Part shown: one piece after another, positions 26,885 through 40,180 of the stretch | Layout: the number at the start of each line of letters is the position of its first letter | Position numbering within the stretch: position 1 is the first letter of the stretch | Assembly: GCA_016779585.1 (NCBI GenBank) | Contig: JADHNI010000018.1 | Location: 1-53,122 of the forward strand | Source: Pseudomonadales bacterium | GTDB taxonomy: Bacteria; Pseudomonadota; Gammaproteobacteria; Pseudomonadales; Azotimanducaceae | DNA: 53,122 nucleotides | Direction: 5' to 3' | Notes under the pieces: model-generated | Databases searched by the model: none | What the model saw: the letters and a program-made list of their open reading frames with translations, nothing else | What the model was told of the DNA's origin: nothing | Translations under genes and position numbers: made by a program

Positions 26885-27910
26885 CTAGTTAACAGGATGG
26901 AATTGCCTTGCACCCGCCAGGGAGAGGACTACTTGCTGAAGAGATCGCCACGGGTCCCCCAGGACCAAACCTTTCACCATTCGATCTATGGTCCCAAGGG
27001 AAACCTGCAGTGTCCTGAGCGATGCCACATCATGTCGATCCAGACACCGGGAAACCAGTGGCACGCGTTTGTCCCAGACGCGGGCTTTCTTGAATACTTC
27101 CCTCTGTTGAGTGCCATTTGCCAGGTCTGTTTTCATCGACTCGAGGGAGCGCAATTCGCGCGCCAACATGTTCACGATGAACAGGCTTTCAACACCTTCC
27201 GCGCGAAGACCGTCAGTCATTCGCACACAGCGGGGAACATCTCCGACCAGGGCGGCATCAATCATCTTAAAGACATCGTATCGTGCACTGTCGGCAACAC
27301 CTTCGAGTACATCGTCGACCGTCACATTTCGATCGCCAACAATGAGCTTAAGACGCTCAATCTCCTGGATTGCCGCCAGCAGGTTACCCTCTATGCGTTC
27401 CGCCATTACCCGAATCGCATCCCGGTCGACCCTGAGTCCCGCCTGGCGGAAACGACCTTCCAGCCACCTCTGAAGCTCCTTTGCCTCGATCGGCCAGACC
27501 TGTACGAAAGCCGCCGCCGACTCCACCGCCTTGAACCACCTGGTTCTTTGCGTTGACTGGTCAGCCCGGGGCAACACCAGCAGCACTGCAGTTTCATCAT
27601 TTAACTGCCCAACCAGCTCTGCCAGCACCTTACCGCCTGCATCGCCCGGCTTCCCTGTCGGCAACCTGATTTCCATCAGCTTTTTGTCAGCAAACAGCGA
27701 CATGCTGTTACCGCTGTAAAGCAGGCTATTCCAGTCAAAGCCGGACTCCGCGTGAAATACTTCCCTTTCGGTGTAACCCTGTTTTTTAAGTTCGCTGCGA
27801 ACCAGGTCGCAGGATTCCTGCACCAGCAATGGTTCATCACCGCTGACAATAAAAACCTGCTGATCACCCTTGCGGAGAAGTTCGGGAAGTTTGTTGGGAT
27901 AAACTTTCAA
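26885..27910 (-). CDS. holA: DNA polymerase III delta subunit
   Basis: HolA is the clamp-loader subunit that opens the beta clamp. The 341 residues have the three-domain AAA-like layout: N-terminal VFIVSGDEPLLVQESCD, the SLFADKKLMEIRLP segment that binds the clamp, RIEGNLLAAIQEIERL in the middle, and a collar domain. The start is TTG (MKVYPNKL), the only start fitting the family N-terminus. It follows lptE by 3 bases, the standard gammaproteobacterial leuS-lptE-holA order, so it is transcribed from the leuS side. Confidence 0.96.
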   Translation of the reverse strand: MKVYPNKLPELLRKGDQQVFIVSGDEPLLVQESCDLVRSELKKQGYTEREVFHAESGFDWNSLLYSGNSMSLFADKKLMEIRLPTGKPGDAGGKVLAELVGQLNDETAVLLVLPRADQSTQRTRWFKAVESAAAFVQVWPIEAKELQRWLEGRFRQAGLRVDRDAIRVMAERIEGNLLAAIQEIERLKLIVGDRNVTVDDVLEGVADSARYDVFKMIDAALVGDVPRCVRMTDGLRAEGVESLFIVNMLARELRSLESMKTDLANGTQQREVFKKARVWDKRVPLVSRCLDRHDVASLRTLQVSLGTIDRMVKGLVLGDPWRSLQQVVLSLAGARQFHPVN

Positions 27911-27913
27911 GTT

Positions 27914-32372
<4,459 letters not shown>

Positions 32373-32376
<4 letters not shown>

Positions 32377-33200
32377 TCGACAATATTCATCTGCAGCAGA
32401 TGCACGCGCCGGCCATCCGCATTGAGAACCTTGAAACAACAGTCTTCGATGGTCACCTCCTCATCACGTTTTGGCAGGTGGCCAAAACAGCTGGTGACAA
32501 GACCACCTATCGTGTCGAATTCGTCAGCGCTGAAATTACTGTCGAAGTACTCATTAAAGTCCTCAATTGGTGTGAGAGCCTTAATGGTGAACGAGCCATC
32601 CGCGTGCTTATTGATGTATCCCTCATCTTCAAAATCGTATTCGTCTTCGATGTCACCGACGATCTGTTCAAGCACGTCTTCAATCGTCACAATGCCGCTG
32701 ATACCGCCGTACTCATCATAGACCACGGCCAGGTGATTTCGCGTGGCTCGGAATTCCTGCAGCAGGACATCGAGTCGCTTGCTTTCCGGGATCGCCGTGC
32801 AGGGTCGCAGACTGTCACGCAAATTGAACTTCTGTTTGCGATCTTTTTGCGCCAGGCTCAGCAGGTCCTTCGCCAGGAGAATACCGACAACTTCATCCTG
32901 GTTTTCACCGAGCACCGGGAAGCGCGAGTGACCGCTGCCGATAACAATAGGCAGGAACTCTGACGGTTCCTGATCGATGCGAACGAAGACAACCTGGGAC
33001 CGGGGAATCATGATTTCCCGCGCCTGCATGTCAGAAACGGTCAGGGCACCCTCAATAATCGACAAGGCCTCACCATCAAGCAGCGCCCGCTGCTCCGCGG
33101 CACGGAGTAATTCCAGCAATTCAGCACGGGAGCTCGGCTCACCACTTAAGGCAAGCGACAGTTTTTCAAGCCAGGACTGTGAATTTTCCTGATCACTCAT
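32373..33200 (-). CDS. corC: CorC/YbeX-type CBS-domain protein
   Basis: This 275-residue cytosolic protein has an N-terminal helical part and two CBS domains (about 60-190: VSDMQAREIMIPRSQVVFV and NHLAVVYDEYGGISGIVTIEDVLEQIVGD split across them). A C-terminal CorC_HlyC domain ends in VHLLQMNIVE. The family binds adenine nucleotides and is linked to magnesium/cobalt efflux and to Lnt-associated envelope functions. It starts inside the ybeY stop and ends inside the lnt start, so the three genes are coupled. Confidence 0.93.
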
Positions 33201-33654
33201 AGGGGTTCTCAACACCTAGCTGGGACAATAAACGAATCTCGAGGGTTTCCATTTCCCCGCGCTCCTTTTCTTCCATGTGGTCGTAACCGAGCAGATGCAG
33301 TACACCATGAACCAGCATGTGCCGGAAGCGGTCCGGATAGCTCCGGCCAAACTCCTGCGCCTCTTGTGCAACGACCGGTGTACAGATGATGACATCGCCA
33401 AGGATTTCGAGCTGCTCAATGCAGAGGTCAGCCGGGAAGGACAATACGTTGGTTGCAGAGTCTTTTGAACGATAGGTCTCGTTCAGTTCAGCAATCTCGG
33501 CGATAGAAACAAGGCGCACAGAGACTTCAGAGGCAGGCCGTTCGAGGGCGTTCAAAACGCACTCGACGGCCTCGGTTATCGCGGGCTCATCCGGCTCATC
33601 ATCAAGAGGGTCAATCGAACGGGATACCTCCACCTGGTGATACGCCTCAGTCAT
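33193..33654 (-). CDS. ybeY: Endoribonuclease YbeY
   Basis: YbeY is a zinc-dependent single-strand endoribonuclease needed for 16S rRNA 3'-end maturation and ribosome quality control. The 153 residues from ATG 33654 include the LNETYRSKDSATNVLSFP block and the metal motif HGVLHLLGYDH with three His. The start overlaps the phoH stop by 8 bases and the end overlaps corC by 8 bases. A longer frame reading back into phoH has no family counterpart. Confidence 0.95.
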   Translation of the reverse strand: MTEAYHQVEVSRSIDPLDDEPDEPAITEAVECVLNALERPASEVSVRLVSIAEIAELNETYRSKDSATNVLSFPADLCIEQLEILGDVIICTPVVAQEAQEFGRSYPDRFRHMLVHGVLHLLGYDHMEEKERGEMETLEIRLLSQLGVENPYE

Positions 33655-34621
33655 TCCGGGCTTCAGACTTTCCATAAGCCTCGACGATACGCTGCACCAG
33701 CGGATGACGCACAACATCCTTTGACCTGAAGTGGGTAAACGAAATACCTTTGACCTCGGACAACACATTCAGCACATGCTTCAGACCTGACAAGGTTTTT
33801 GGCGGCAGGTCAATTTGCGTGATGTCACCGGTCACGACGACCGTGGAGCCAAAACCTATCCTTGTGAGGAACATCTTCATCTGTTCAGCCGTCGTGTTCT
33901 GGCTCTCATCTAGGATGATAAACGAATCATTTAAGGTGCGACCGCGCATGTAGGCAAGCGGTGCCACTTCGATGACATTCCGTTCGATCAGTTTCTCAAC
34001 ACGCTCGAACCCAAGCAGCTCATAGAGCGCGTCGTAGAGCGGGCGAAGATATGGATCAATTTTCTGGCTGAGATCTCCCGGCAGGAAACCAAGCTTTTCA
34101 CCGGCTTCCACTGCAGGCCTGACCAGGAGAATCCTGCGAATACGTTCCTGTTCGAGCGCTTCGACAGCACAGGCAACCGCGAGGTATGTCTTGCCGGTAC
34201 CGGCAGGTCCAATACCAAAATTAATGTCATGACCTCGAATCGCATTCACATAGCGAATCTGGTTTGCACCCCTGGGTTTGATGCTCTTTTTCCGGGTCTG
34301 GATCAGGCAGTCGTCAATTTCACCGTCTTCCATCAGGGCCTCAACACCGGATTCCTGCAGAAACAGGTGAACCAGCTCAGAAGTCAGGTCCGTGCCACCA
34401 TTCACTTCGCGGTACAGGTGATTCAAAAGTTCACCCGCTGCTCGAACAAGTGTGTTCTCGCCAATCAGTTCGAAATCATTTCCACGGTTATTTATCGTAA
34501 TGCCAAGTCGGCTTTCGATTTGTTTCAGGTGCGCATCATAGGGACCACATAACATGGCAAGCTGATGACTGTCGTTTGGCTCCAGGACAACCTGGTGCGG
34601 CACTGTGTTTTGCAAATTCAT
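33647..34621 (-). CDS. phoH: PhoH-like ATPase (YbeZ)
   Basis: This 324-residue RNA-associated ATPase is the usual partner of YbeY. An N-terminal KH-like segment (about 35-100) precedes the PhoH P-loop domain, with Walker A GPAGTGKTYLAV, Walker B DSFIILDESQNT and a VVTGDITQIDLP motif. The C-terminus holds GISFTHFRSKDVVRHPLVQRI split over two typical blocks. It is the first of a coupled run phoH-ybeY-corC-lnt, 70 bases downstream of miaB. Confidence 0.95.
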   Translation of the reverse strand: MNLQNTVPHQVVLEPNDSHQLAMLCGPYDAHLKQIESRLGITINNRGNDFELIGENTLVRAAGELLNHLYREVNGGTDLTSELVHLFLQESGVEALMEDGEIDDCLIQTRKKSIKPRGANQIRYVNAIRGHDINFGIGPAGTGKTYLAVACAVEALEQERIRRILLVRPAVEAGEKLGFLPGDLSQKIDPYLRPLYDALYELLGFERVEKLIERNVIEVAPLAYMRGRTLNDSFIILDESQNTTAEQMKMFLTRIGFGSTVVVTGDITQIDLPPKTLSGLKHVLNVLSEVKGISFTHFRSKDVVRHPLVQRIVEAYGKSEARND

Positions 34622-34690
34622 GGTCTGGTGACTATCGGAAGTTAAGGATAACCCTTCGAATCGGGCAGGAAAAGATTGCCAGAAAGGGTT

Positions 34691-36016
34691 CTACAGCAGG
34701 GTTCCGCGCAGTGAATTAGGCAGCGCTTCGCCGATTTCAACATCCACGAACTGGCCAACCAGTGAGGAGTCTGTGCAGGCAAAATTTACCACCCTGTTAT
34801 TCTCTGTTCGGCCCTGCAATTGCCCGGGGTCTTTCCTGGAAGGTCCCGTCACCAGAATCTTGTGGATCTGGCCCACCATGCTTTCACTGATACGCATCGC
34901 CTGCCCCTGGATTCGCCCCTGGAGTACGGCAAGTCGTTCTTTTTTGACCGACATCGGCGTCTCATCAGGCAGATCCGCAGCCGGGGTTCCCGGGCGAGCG
35001 CTATAGATGAAACTGAACGAGTGATCAAAACCCACTTCATCGATCAGATTCATGGTCGCCTCGAAGTCTTCGTCCGTTTCCCCTGGAAAGCCGATAATGA
35101 AGTCACTGGAAAGGCTGATATCAGGACGGATTCGTCGCAGCTTGCGGATACGCGATTTGTATTCGAGCGCGGTGTAGCCACGTTTCATCTTGGCGAGGAT
35201 ACGATCTGAACCACTTTGCACAGGCAGATGCAGGTGATCGACCAGTTCGGGTACCTCGCCATAGACCTCAATTAGCGAATCGCTGAATTCCATTGGGTGA
35301 GACGTGGTGTAACGAATGCGATCTATGCCGTCGATCGCTGCAACCATCGTCACGAGATAGGCCAGGTCTGCCACCTGATCGCTGTCCTCCATCGGACCGC
35401 GATAAGCGTTGACGTTTTGTCCAAGCAGATTAACTTCCCGCACACCTTTCTCAGCCAGACGATAAATTTCACGCAGCACGTCCATCAGCGGGCGACTGAC
35501 CTCTTCACCGCGGGTGTAGGGTACGACGCAAAAACTGCAATACTTGCTGCAGCCTTCCATTATGGAAACAAAAGCGCTCGGGCCTTCTACCCTGGGTTCC
35601 GGCAGGCGGTCGAATTTCTCAATTTCCGGGAAACTGATATCCACCTGGGTATTGGTCGTGGCACGGGCCTCGTCGATCATCTGTGGCAATCGATGCAGGG
35701 TTTGTGGTCCAAAAATTACATCGACATAAGGTGCCCGGGCACTGATGGCCTCGCCTTCCTGGCTGGCGACACAACCACCAACACCAATCTGCAGTTCCGG
35801 GCGTTCAACCTTAAGCTGGCGCCAGCGACCCAGCTGGTGGAAGACCTTCTCCTGGGCTTTTTCCCTGACGGAGCATGTATTCAGCAACAGCAGGTCTGCC
35901 TCGGATTCATCCTCGGTCAGCTCGTATCCCTGGGCAGCACTCAATATGTCCAGCATCTTGGATGAGTCGTACTCATTCATCTGGCATCCGTGCGTTTTGA
36001 TAAAGACCTTGGCCAT
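34691..36016 (-). CDS. miaB: tRNA-2-methylthio-N6-dimethylallyladenosine synthase
   Basis: MiaB is a radical SAM methylthiotransferase that modifies A37 of tRNAs reading UNN codons. The 441 residues have the auxiliary cluster Cys at C11, C48 and C82, the radical SAM CxxxCxxC motif (CSKYCSFC), and a C-terminal TRAM domain near [16 protein letters not shown]. The Shine-Dalgarno (AGAAGG) lies 3 bases before the ATG and is part of a tandemly duplicated 14-base unit bordering a REP-like palindrome, which is unusual. It is followed by phoH in the standard order. Confidence 0.96.
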   Translation of the reverse strand: MAKVFIKTHGCQMNEYDSSKMLDILSAAQGYELTEDESEADLLLLNTCSVREKAQEKVFHQLGRWRQLKVERPELQIGVGGCVASQEGEAISARAPYVDVIFGPQTLHRLPQMIDEARATTNTQVDISFPEIEKFDRLPEPRVEGPSAFVSIMEGCSKYCSFCVVPYTRGEEVSRPLMDVLREIYRLAEKGVREVNLLGQNVNAYRGPMEDSDQVADLAYLVTMVAAIDGIDRIRYTTSHPMEFSDSLIEVYGEVPELVDHLHLPVQSGSDRILAKMKRGYTALEYKSRIRKLRRIRPDISLSSDFIIGFPGETDEDFEATMNLIDEVGFDHSFSFIYSARPGTPAADLPDETPMSVKKERLAVLQGRIQGQAMRISESMVGQIHKILVTGPSRKDPGQLQGRTENNRVVNFACTDSSLVGQFVDVEIGEALPNSLRGTLL

Positions 36017-36018
36017 AA

Positions 36019-36104
36019 CCTTCTGGGGACAACCTTCTGGGGACAGTTTACTTCGAGAGCACTTTGGGGACAGTTTACTTCGTCAGACGAAGTAAACTGT
36101 CCCC
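36019..36104. repeat. REP-like element with 39-bp perfect palindrome
   Basis: At 36066-36104 there are two 19-base arms (GGGGACAGTTTACTTCGTC and its complement) around a single A. Upstream are two partial copies: a GGGGACAGTTTACTTCG at 36039-36055, and a tandem ACCTTCTGGGGACA at 36019-36032 and 36032-36045. The GGGGACAGTTTACTT core is typical of REP sequences spread by RAYT transposases in gammaproteobacteria. It lies in the leader of miaB and would form a strong hairpin there. No RAYT gene is in the window. Confidence 0.85.
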
Positions 36105-36225
36105 GAAATGCCGGGGGGCGCCATTATAGCCTTGAAAATCGGCATGAAAACCCCAATTTAGGCCGTTCAGGATTGACAATACCCGTGTAAAAACCAAAAC
36201 TGCAGCGTCCTCTCGGAACCAACCT

Positions 36226-36561
36226 ATGACCAAGACACCCATTTACAAGATCATCTTCTACAATCAGGGCCAGATCTATGAGATCTATGCACGCCAGATC
36301 TACCAGTCTGATCTTTATGGTTTTATCGAAGTGGAGGAACTCGTCTTTGGCGAACGTTCCGGCGTCCTTGTGGACCCGAGTGAAGAAAAGCTGAAATCAG
36401 AGTTCGAAGGTGTGAACCGAAGTTACATCCCTATGCACGCCATTGTACGCATCGACGAGGTCGCCAAAGAAGGCGTCGGAACTATCACAGAGGCTACCGC
36501 CGGTAATAACGTTTCCATCTTCCCGACCCCGGCGTTCAATCCTAAGGGATCAGGGGAGTAA
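36226..36561 (+). CDS. DUF1820 family protein
   Basis: This is a 111-residue cytosolic protein beginning MTKTPIYKIIFYNQGQIYEI with GFIEVEELVFGERSGVLVDP in the middle and a flexible PTPAFNPKGSGE tail. It belongs to DUF1820, widespread in gammaproteobacteria and of unknown function. The Shine-Dalgarno is weak. Its last 20 bases overlap the convergent end of folK. The region between it and the REP element probably contains its promoter, but no clear -35/-10 was found. Confidence 0.9.
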   Translation: MTKTPIYKIIFYNQGQIYEIYARQIYQSDLYGFIEVEELVFGERSGVLVDPSEEKLKSEFEGVNRSYIPMHAIVRIDEVAKEGVGTITEATAGNNVSIFPTPAFNPKGSGE

Positions 36562-37087
36562 CAGACCTCATCTCGTTATCTGGCGAATTCAGGACCAGAT
36601 CGTCCAGGCTTTCCTGCCGATCAGGAAAACGGTAGTCCGGATCGAGTTCGCGCAATGGCAGCAAAACGAACTTCCTGTGGTGAGCCCGGGGATGTGGCAG
36701 CACCAGGTTGGCTGACGAATAGACCCTGCCACCAAAGTCGATAATATCAAGATCAAGGATTCTGGATTGGTAGCCGCCATGACTCGAATGGACTCGGCCA
36801 AACTCATTTTCCAGCGACAACAACCGGCTGAGCAGTGTTTCCGGCCCTATCGATACTTTCATGCTCATCACCGCATTGGCGAAATCAGGCACTTCCTCGT
36901 CAAAACCCTCCGGTCGACTCGTCCAGATGGATGAACCCGCCACCGAGCCAGTCGCCAGTCTTGCAACCGCACGGGCGCCCTGGACCAGGTTGTCCACAGT
37001 ATCACCGAGGTTGGACCCCAGCCCGATGTAAACCCTTTCCGCCACTTTTGCCCAGGCTCCTGAAATAGCATTGCGCGCGACAAACAT
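36542..37087 (-). CDS. folK: 2-amino-4-hydroxy-6-hydroxymethyldihydropteridine diphosphokinase
   Basis: FolK transfers pyrophosphate to 6-hydroxymethyl-dihydropterin in folate synthesis. Visible motifs are VYIGLGSNLGD, FANAVMSMKV and the SRILDLDIIDFGG metal/ATP site, then LVLPHPRAHHRKFVLLPL. From ATG 37087 it is 181 residues with 18 extra residues before VYIGLG; GTG 37045 would give the more usual N-terminus and has an AGGAG, though spaced widely. It is divergent from the alcohol dehydrogenase gene with 41 bases between the starts. Confidence 0.92.
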   Translation of the reverse strand: MFVARNAISGAWAKVAERVYIGLGSNLGDTVDNLVQGARAVARLATGSVAGSSIWTSRPEGFDEEVPDFANAVMSMKVSIGPETLLSRLLSLENEFGRVHSSHGGYQSRILDLDIIDFGGRVYSSANLVLPHPRAHHRKFVLLPLRELDPDYRFPDRQESLDDLVLNSPDNEMRSVTPLIP

Positions 37088-37128
37088 GATACGTTTACCG
37101 CTTTCAAAAATCAGCAAAGAGGGAATAA

Positions 37129-38214
37129 ATGAAAGCAGCTGTCCTACGCGAAGCGAATACGCCATTGGAAATCGAAGAGGTCTCCATTTCCAAACCTGGG
37201 CCCCGCGAGGTGCTGGTTCGACCTGTTGCTGCGGGTGTCTGCCACAGTGACCTGCACTTCATGGACGGCTCTTACCCTTATGCCCTGCCCACCATTCTTG
37301 GCCACGAAAGCGCCGGTATCGTTGAAGAAGTCGGCTCTGACGTTACTTACGTGAAAAAGGGTGACCATGTGATTACCTGCCTGTCTGCTTTCTGCGGCCA
37401 CTGCGACCAGTGCATTACCGGGCACCTTTCATTGTGCGCCAGCCCCGAGGTCGGTCGCATGCCGGAAGAGGCGCCTAGACTGCACAAGGGTGACGAAACC
37501 ATTCACCAGTTCCTGAATCTTTCATCTTTCGCAGAACTGATGCTGATCCACGAACATGCGCTGGTAAAGATTCGTGAAGATATGCCCATGGACCGCGCGG
37601 CCCTGATCGGCTGCTCAACAACAACCGGTGTCGGCGCTGTTTTTCATACTGCCGGTGTTGAGCCAGGTTCCAACGTCGCGGTTATCGGTTGCGGCGGTGT
37701 GGGTCTTGCGGCGATCAACGGTGCAGCCATCGCTGGCGCCGGCATGATCATCGCCGTGGATATGGTTGATTCCAAACTCGAACTTGCCAAATCCCTGGGT
37801 GCAACCCACACCATCGACGCTGGACAGTGTGATGCCGTCGGAGAAGTCAAAGAACTGACCCAGGGCGGCTGTCACTATACCTTTGAAGCGATTGGCCTGA
37901 AGGCTACTACCGAGCAGGCCTGGCAGATGCTCAGGCCCGGTGGCGCCGCCACCGTCATCGGCATGATCCCCGTTGGCACCATGGTGGAGCTGCACGGCGT
38001 AGATTTCCTCGCAGAAAAGAAAATCCAGGGTTCCAACATGGGATCCAATCGTTTCCGCGTGGATATGCCACGATTCGTGGACTTCTACCTCAACGGCAAA
38101 CTGCACCTTGACCAGATGATTTCCAAGCACATCAAGCTGAGCGAAGTGAACGAAGCTCTGGCTGCCCTGAAAACGGGACAGGACGCACGCCACGTCATCA
38201 TGTTCGATCAGTAA
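37129..38214 (+). CDS. Zinc-dependent alcohol dehydrogenase
   Basis: This 361-residue medium-chain dehydrogenase oxidises an alcohol or aldehyde adduct with NAD. It has the catalytic zinc ligands C38 (GVCHSD) and H59 (LGHES), the structural zinc cluster CGHCDQCITGHLSLC, and the Rossmann loop VIGCGGVGLAAING. The last third contains MGSNRFRVDMPRFVDFYLNG. The family is close to class III and to large-substrate (benzyl or nicotinoprotein-like) enzymes; the natural substrate is unknown. The ATG has GAGGG upstream. Its TAA shares bases with the ATG of the biotinyl carrier, so the two are co-translated. Confidence 0.93.
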   Translation: MKAAVLREANTPLEIEEVSISKPGPREVLVRPVAAGVCHSDLHFMDGSYPYALPTILGHESAGIVEEVGSDVTYVKKGDHVITCLSAFCGHCDQCITGHLSLCASPEVGRMPEEAPRLHKGDETIHQFLNLSSFAELMLIHEHALVKIREDMPMDRAALIGCSTTTGVGAVFHTAGVEPGSNVAVIGCGGVGLAAINGAAIAGAGMIIAVDMVDSKLELAKSLGATHTIDAGQCDAVGEVKELTQGGCHYTFEAIGLKATTEQAWQMLRPGGAATVIGMIPVGTMVELHGVDFLAEKKIQGSNMGSNRFRVDMPRFVDFYLNGKLHLDQMISKHIKLSEVNEALAALKTGQDARHVIMFDQ

Positions 38215-38435
38215 TGGCAAAGGTTGAAATCCCGTCCGAGGTGACGGGTAACGTCTGGAAAATCACGGCCAGCGTGGGTGACACGCTGGCTGCTGATGAC
38301 GTCATCATGATTCTCGAATCCATGAAGATGGAAATTCCCGTCGAAGCACCGGAGGCCGGCAGGCTGGTGGAGCTGCTGGTGAGGGTAGAAGACGGCGTCG
38401 AAGAGGACCAGGTCGTCGCCGTAATTGAAACCTAG
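38214..38435 (+). CDS. Free-standing biotinyl/lipoyl carrier domain
   Basis: This 73-residue protein is almost only a biotinyl domain, with the biotinylation motif ESMKME (Lys acceptor) and a symmetrical beta-hairpin fold (MAKVEIPSEVTGNVWKI, EDQVVAVIE). It resembles small acetyl/acyl-CoA carboxylase carrier proteins, but no carboxylase or carboxyltransferase gene is near. It overlaps the dehydrogenase stop by one base, implying a joint function or shared expression. It might serve an acyl-CoA carboxylase encoded elsewhere. Confidence 0.88.
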   Translation: MAKVEIPSEVTGNVWKITASVGDTLAADDVIMILESMKMEIPVEAPEAGRLVELLVRVEDGVEEDQVVAVIET

Positions 38436-38447
38436 CTTCCCTTAAAC

Positions 38448-39236
38448 CTAGTTCCCTTTAAACTCCGGGTTGCGTTTTTCAAAGAACGCTTTCATTCCCT
38501 CGCTGCGATCTTCTGTTCCTGTGGCCAGCAGAAACTGGTCTGTATCCATATGCATGATGGCCTGGTCCAGCGCATTGCTTACCGCGTTGATACTTTGCTT
38601 GATCATCTGCGTGGGAATCGGCGGCTGTGCCGCATAACGTTCGGCCATTTTCATGGTCGCAGCCTCAAGTTCCCCGCGAGGAGCCAATTCATCAAAGAAC
38701 CCCCAGTGAAAGAGCGTTTTCGCACTTTCACGATCTCCAAGCATGATCATGCGCTTGGCGCGGGCAGGACCAATCAGCCGGACACAAAGTGGTAATGAGA
38801 GCCACTGCAGGTTAATCCCGAGGTTCACCTCAGGGTAACCACAGAATGCATCATCAGCGCCCACACGAAAGTCACAGGCAGTTGGGATACAGGCTCCACC
38901 GCCCAATGCAGCACCATGAACCGAGGCAATGGTCACCTGCGGAATCTCCAGGATCGCCTTGATCATTCGGCCACCAAGGCCTGCAACACGACGCTGCATC
39001 ACCAGGTTGCGGGGCGGTGTTTTTTCCTTAAGGTCTGCGCCCGCGCTGAAGTGTTTACCCGCGCCCCTAAAGATCACAACGCGCGATTGTTCATCTTCGA
39101 GAAAACCCCTGGAAACCTGTTCAATTTCAGTCATCAGCCCGGAACTCAAGGCATTGAATTCTTTCGGCCGATTCAGCGTCACCGTGGCAATATGCCCATC
39201 ACGACTGATCTCAAGAAACTCGAAACCTGTCGTCAT
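38448..39236 (-). CDS. Enoyl-CoA hydratase/isomerase family protein
   Basis: This is a crotonase-fold enzyme of 262 residues that acts on acyl-CoA thioesters. It has the oxyanion-hole loops AGKHFSAGADLKE and HGAALGGGACIP, and a catalytic Glu in GYPEVNLGINLQ. The usual second catalytic Glu is not evident, so it may be an isomerase or a non-hydratase member. The ATG overlaps the end of the DUF4340 gene (ATGA), placing it in the minus-strand ABC operon although its biochemistry looks unrelated. Confidence 0.92.
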   Translation of the reverse strand: MTTGFEFLEISRDGHIATVTLNRPKEFNALSSGLMTEIEQVSRGFLEDEQSRVVIFRGAGKHFSAGADLKEKTPPRNLVMQRRVAGLGGRMIKAILEIPQVTIASVHGAALGGGACIPTACDFRVGADDAFCGYPEVNLGINLQWLSLPLCVRLIGPARAKRMIMLGDRESAKTLFHWGFFDELAPRGELEAATMKMAERYAAQPPIPTQMIKQSINAVSNALDQAIMHMDTDQFLLATGTEDRSEGMKAFFEKRNPEFKGN

Positions 39237-40180
39237 TCCTGCGCTCCACTGCCTTCTTCTGGTGGCTGCAGCATATCTTCCATAGTCTTGTTCAGATCAC
39301 GGTAGGTAAACTCGCTGATCCGATACTGCCAGTCACGTTTACCATCGAGCCCGAGGTGCAGCCAGTATTCTTCTCCTGACTGGACCGTTTGAACTTCAAT
39401 CACGTCGCCATTTTCAAGCGTCAACCGGGTAACCGTCGGGTCGATAAAGAAACCATCCTGGTAGGGTTCAACATCCAGCAAACGCAGGTTCACCAGGAGC
39501 CTGCCAAGAGTGTCTGCAATACCCTCGTAACGAAGCTCCCGGTCCACTGGAACATTCTCAAGCCTGAGTTCTGCAGATTCCTCATCCCAGGCAGCGCCCA
39601 GGTAACCAGCACTTTTTGTTGCGATGGAAACCTGCCTGACAGTCTCCGCATCAACGTTAATGATCACCGGATCGAGCCAGGTGAGCGCATCCAGGCTGAC
39701 CTCAAGTAAACTGTCCGCGAGATAAACCTGGGGGTCATCTGCGTAACGGAAGTAGCTGCCGCGACTTGTGGAAGTACGACCAACAATCAGTTGTTCACCG
39801 CCTGGCTTGAGCGTAACAGAGGTTCCTGCGCCTTCCCCGGTGTCCGCAACGCCGAGCCGATTGTGATTCTCAGGCTTTGCGGTTTTACGCTCCGCAATCC
39901 TGAGCTTAGATAACTGCAGTAGGAACTCTGCCAGGTTTTTGAAGTCCGCGGGGTAACTGGCCTTCTGTTCAACCTGCCAGCCGTCCGGGCCGAGAACCAG
40001 GGATACACGTTCCTCTCCGCGGCTGAGCTCCAGTCCACTGACGGCATCCAGGTCCAGTCCCGGTAATACCAGCGTTTCACCCTGCTCTACGCCACCCTGG
40101 TTCGGCGCCTGCAGCATCAGGCCTGTTGCTACAACCGCAAGCAGGATCAGTGCTACGAGAAACCTCTTGTCCTGCATCAT
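39233..40180 (-). CDS. DUF4340 domain protein, accessory to Gld-like ABC system
   Basis: This 315-residue protein has one N-terminal membrane helix (MMQDKRFLVALILLAVVATG) and a periplasmic part with two repeats of the DUF4340 type (LELSRGEERVSLVLGPDGW, VTLKPGGEQLIVG). It ends in an acidic tail. The family is almost always found behind GldG-like genes. It overlaps gldG-like upstream and the enoyl-CoA hydratase downstream by 4 bases each. Its exact role is unknown; it probably forms part of the periplasmic face of the transporter. Confidence 0.88.
   Translation of the reverse strand: MMQDKRFLVALILLAVVATGLMLQAPNQGGVEQGETLVLPGLDLDAVSGLELSRGEERVSLVLGPDGWQVEQKASYPADFKNLAEFLLQLSKLRIAERKTAKPENHNRLGVADTGEGAGTSVTLKPGGEQLIVGRTSTSRGSYFRYADDPQVYLADSLLEVSLDALTWLDPVIINVDAETVRQVSIATKSAGYLGAAWDEESAELRLENVPVDRELRYEGIADTLGRLLVNLRLLDVEPYQDGFFIDPTVTRLTLENGDVIEVQTVQSGEEYWLHLGLDGKRDWQYRISEFTYRDLNKTMEDMLQPPEEGSGAQE

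Noticed and set aside
36023..36104. A CRISPR-like array at the repeated GGGGACA units
   Set aside because: Only three irregular copies without spacers of constant length, one being a palindrome; it fits a REP element.
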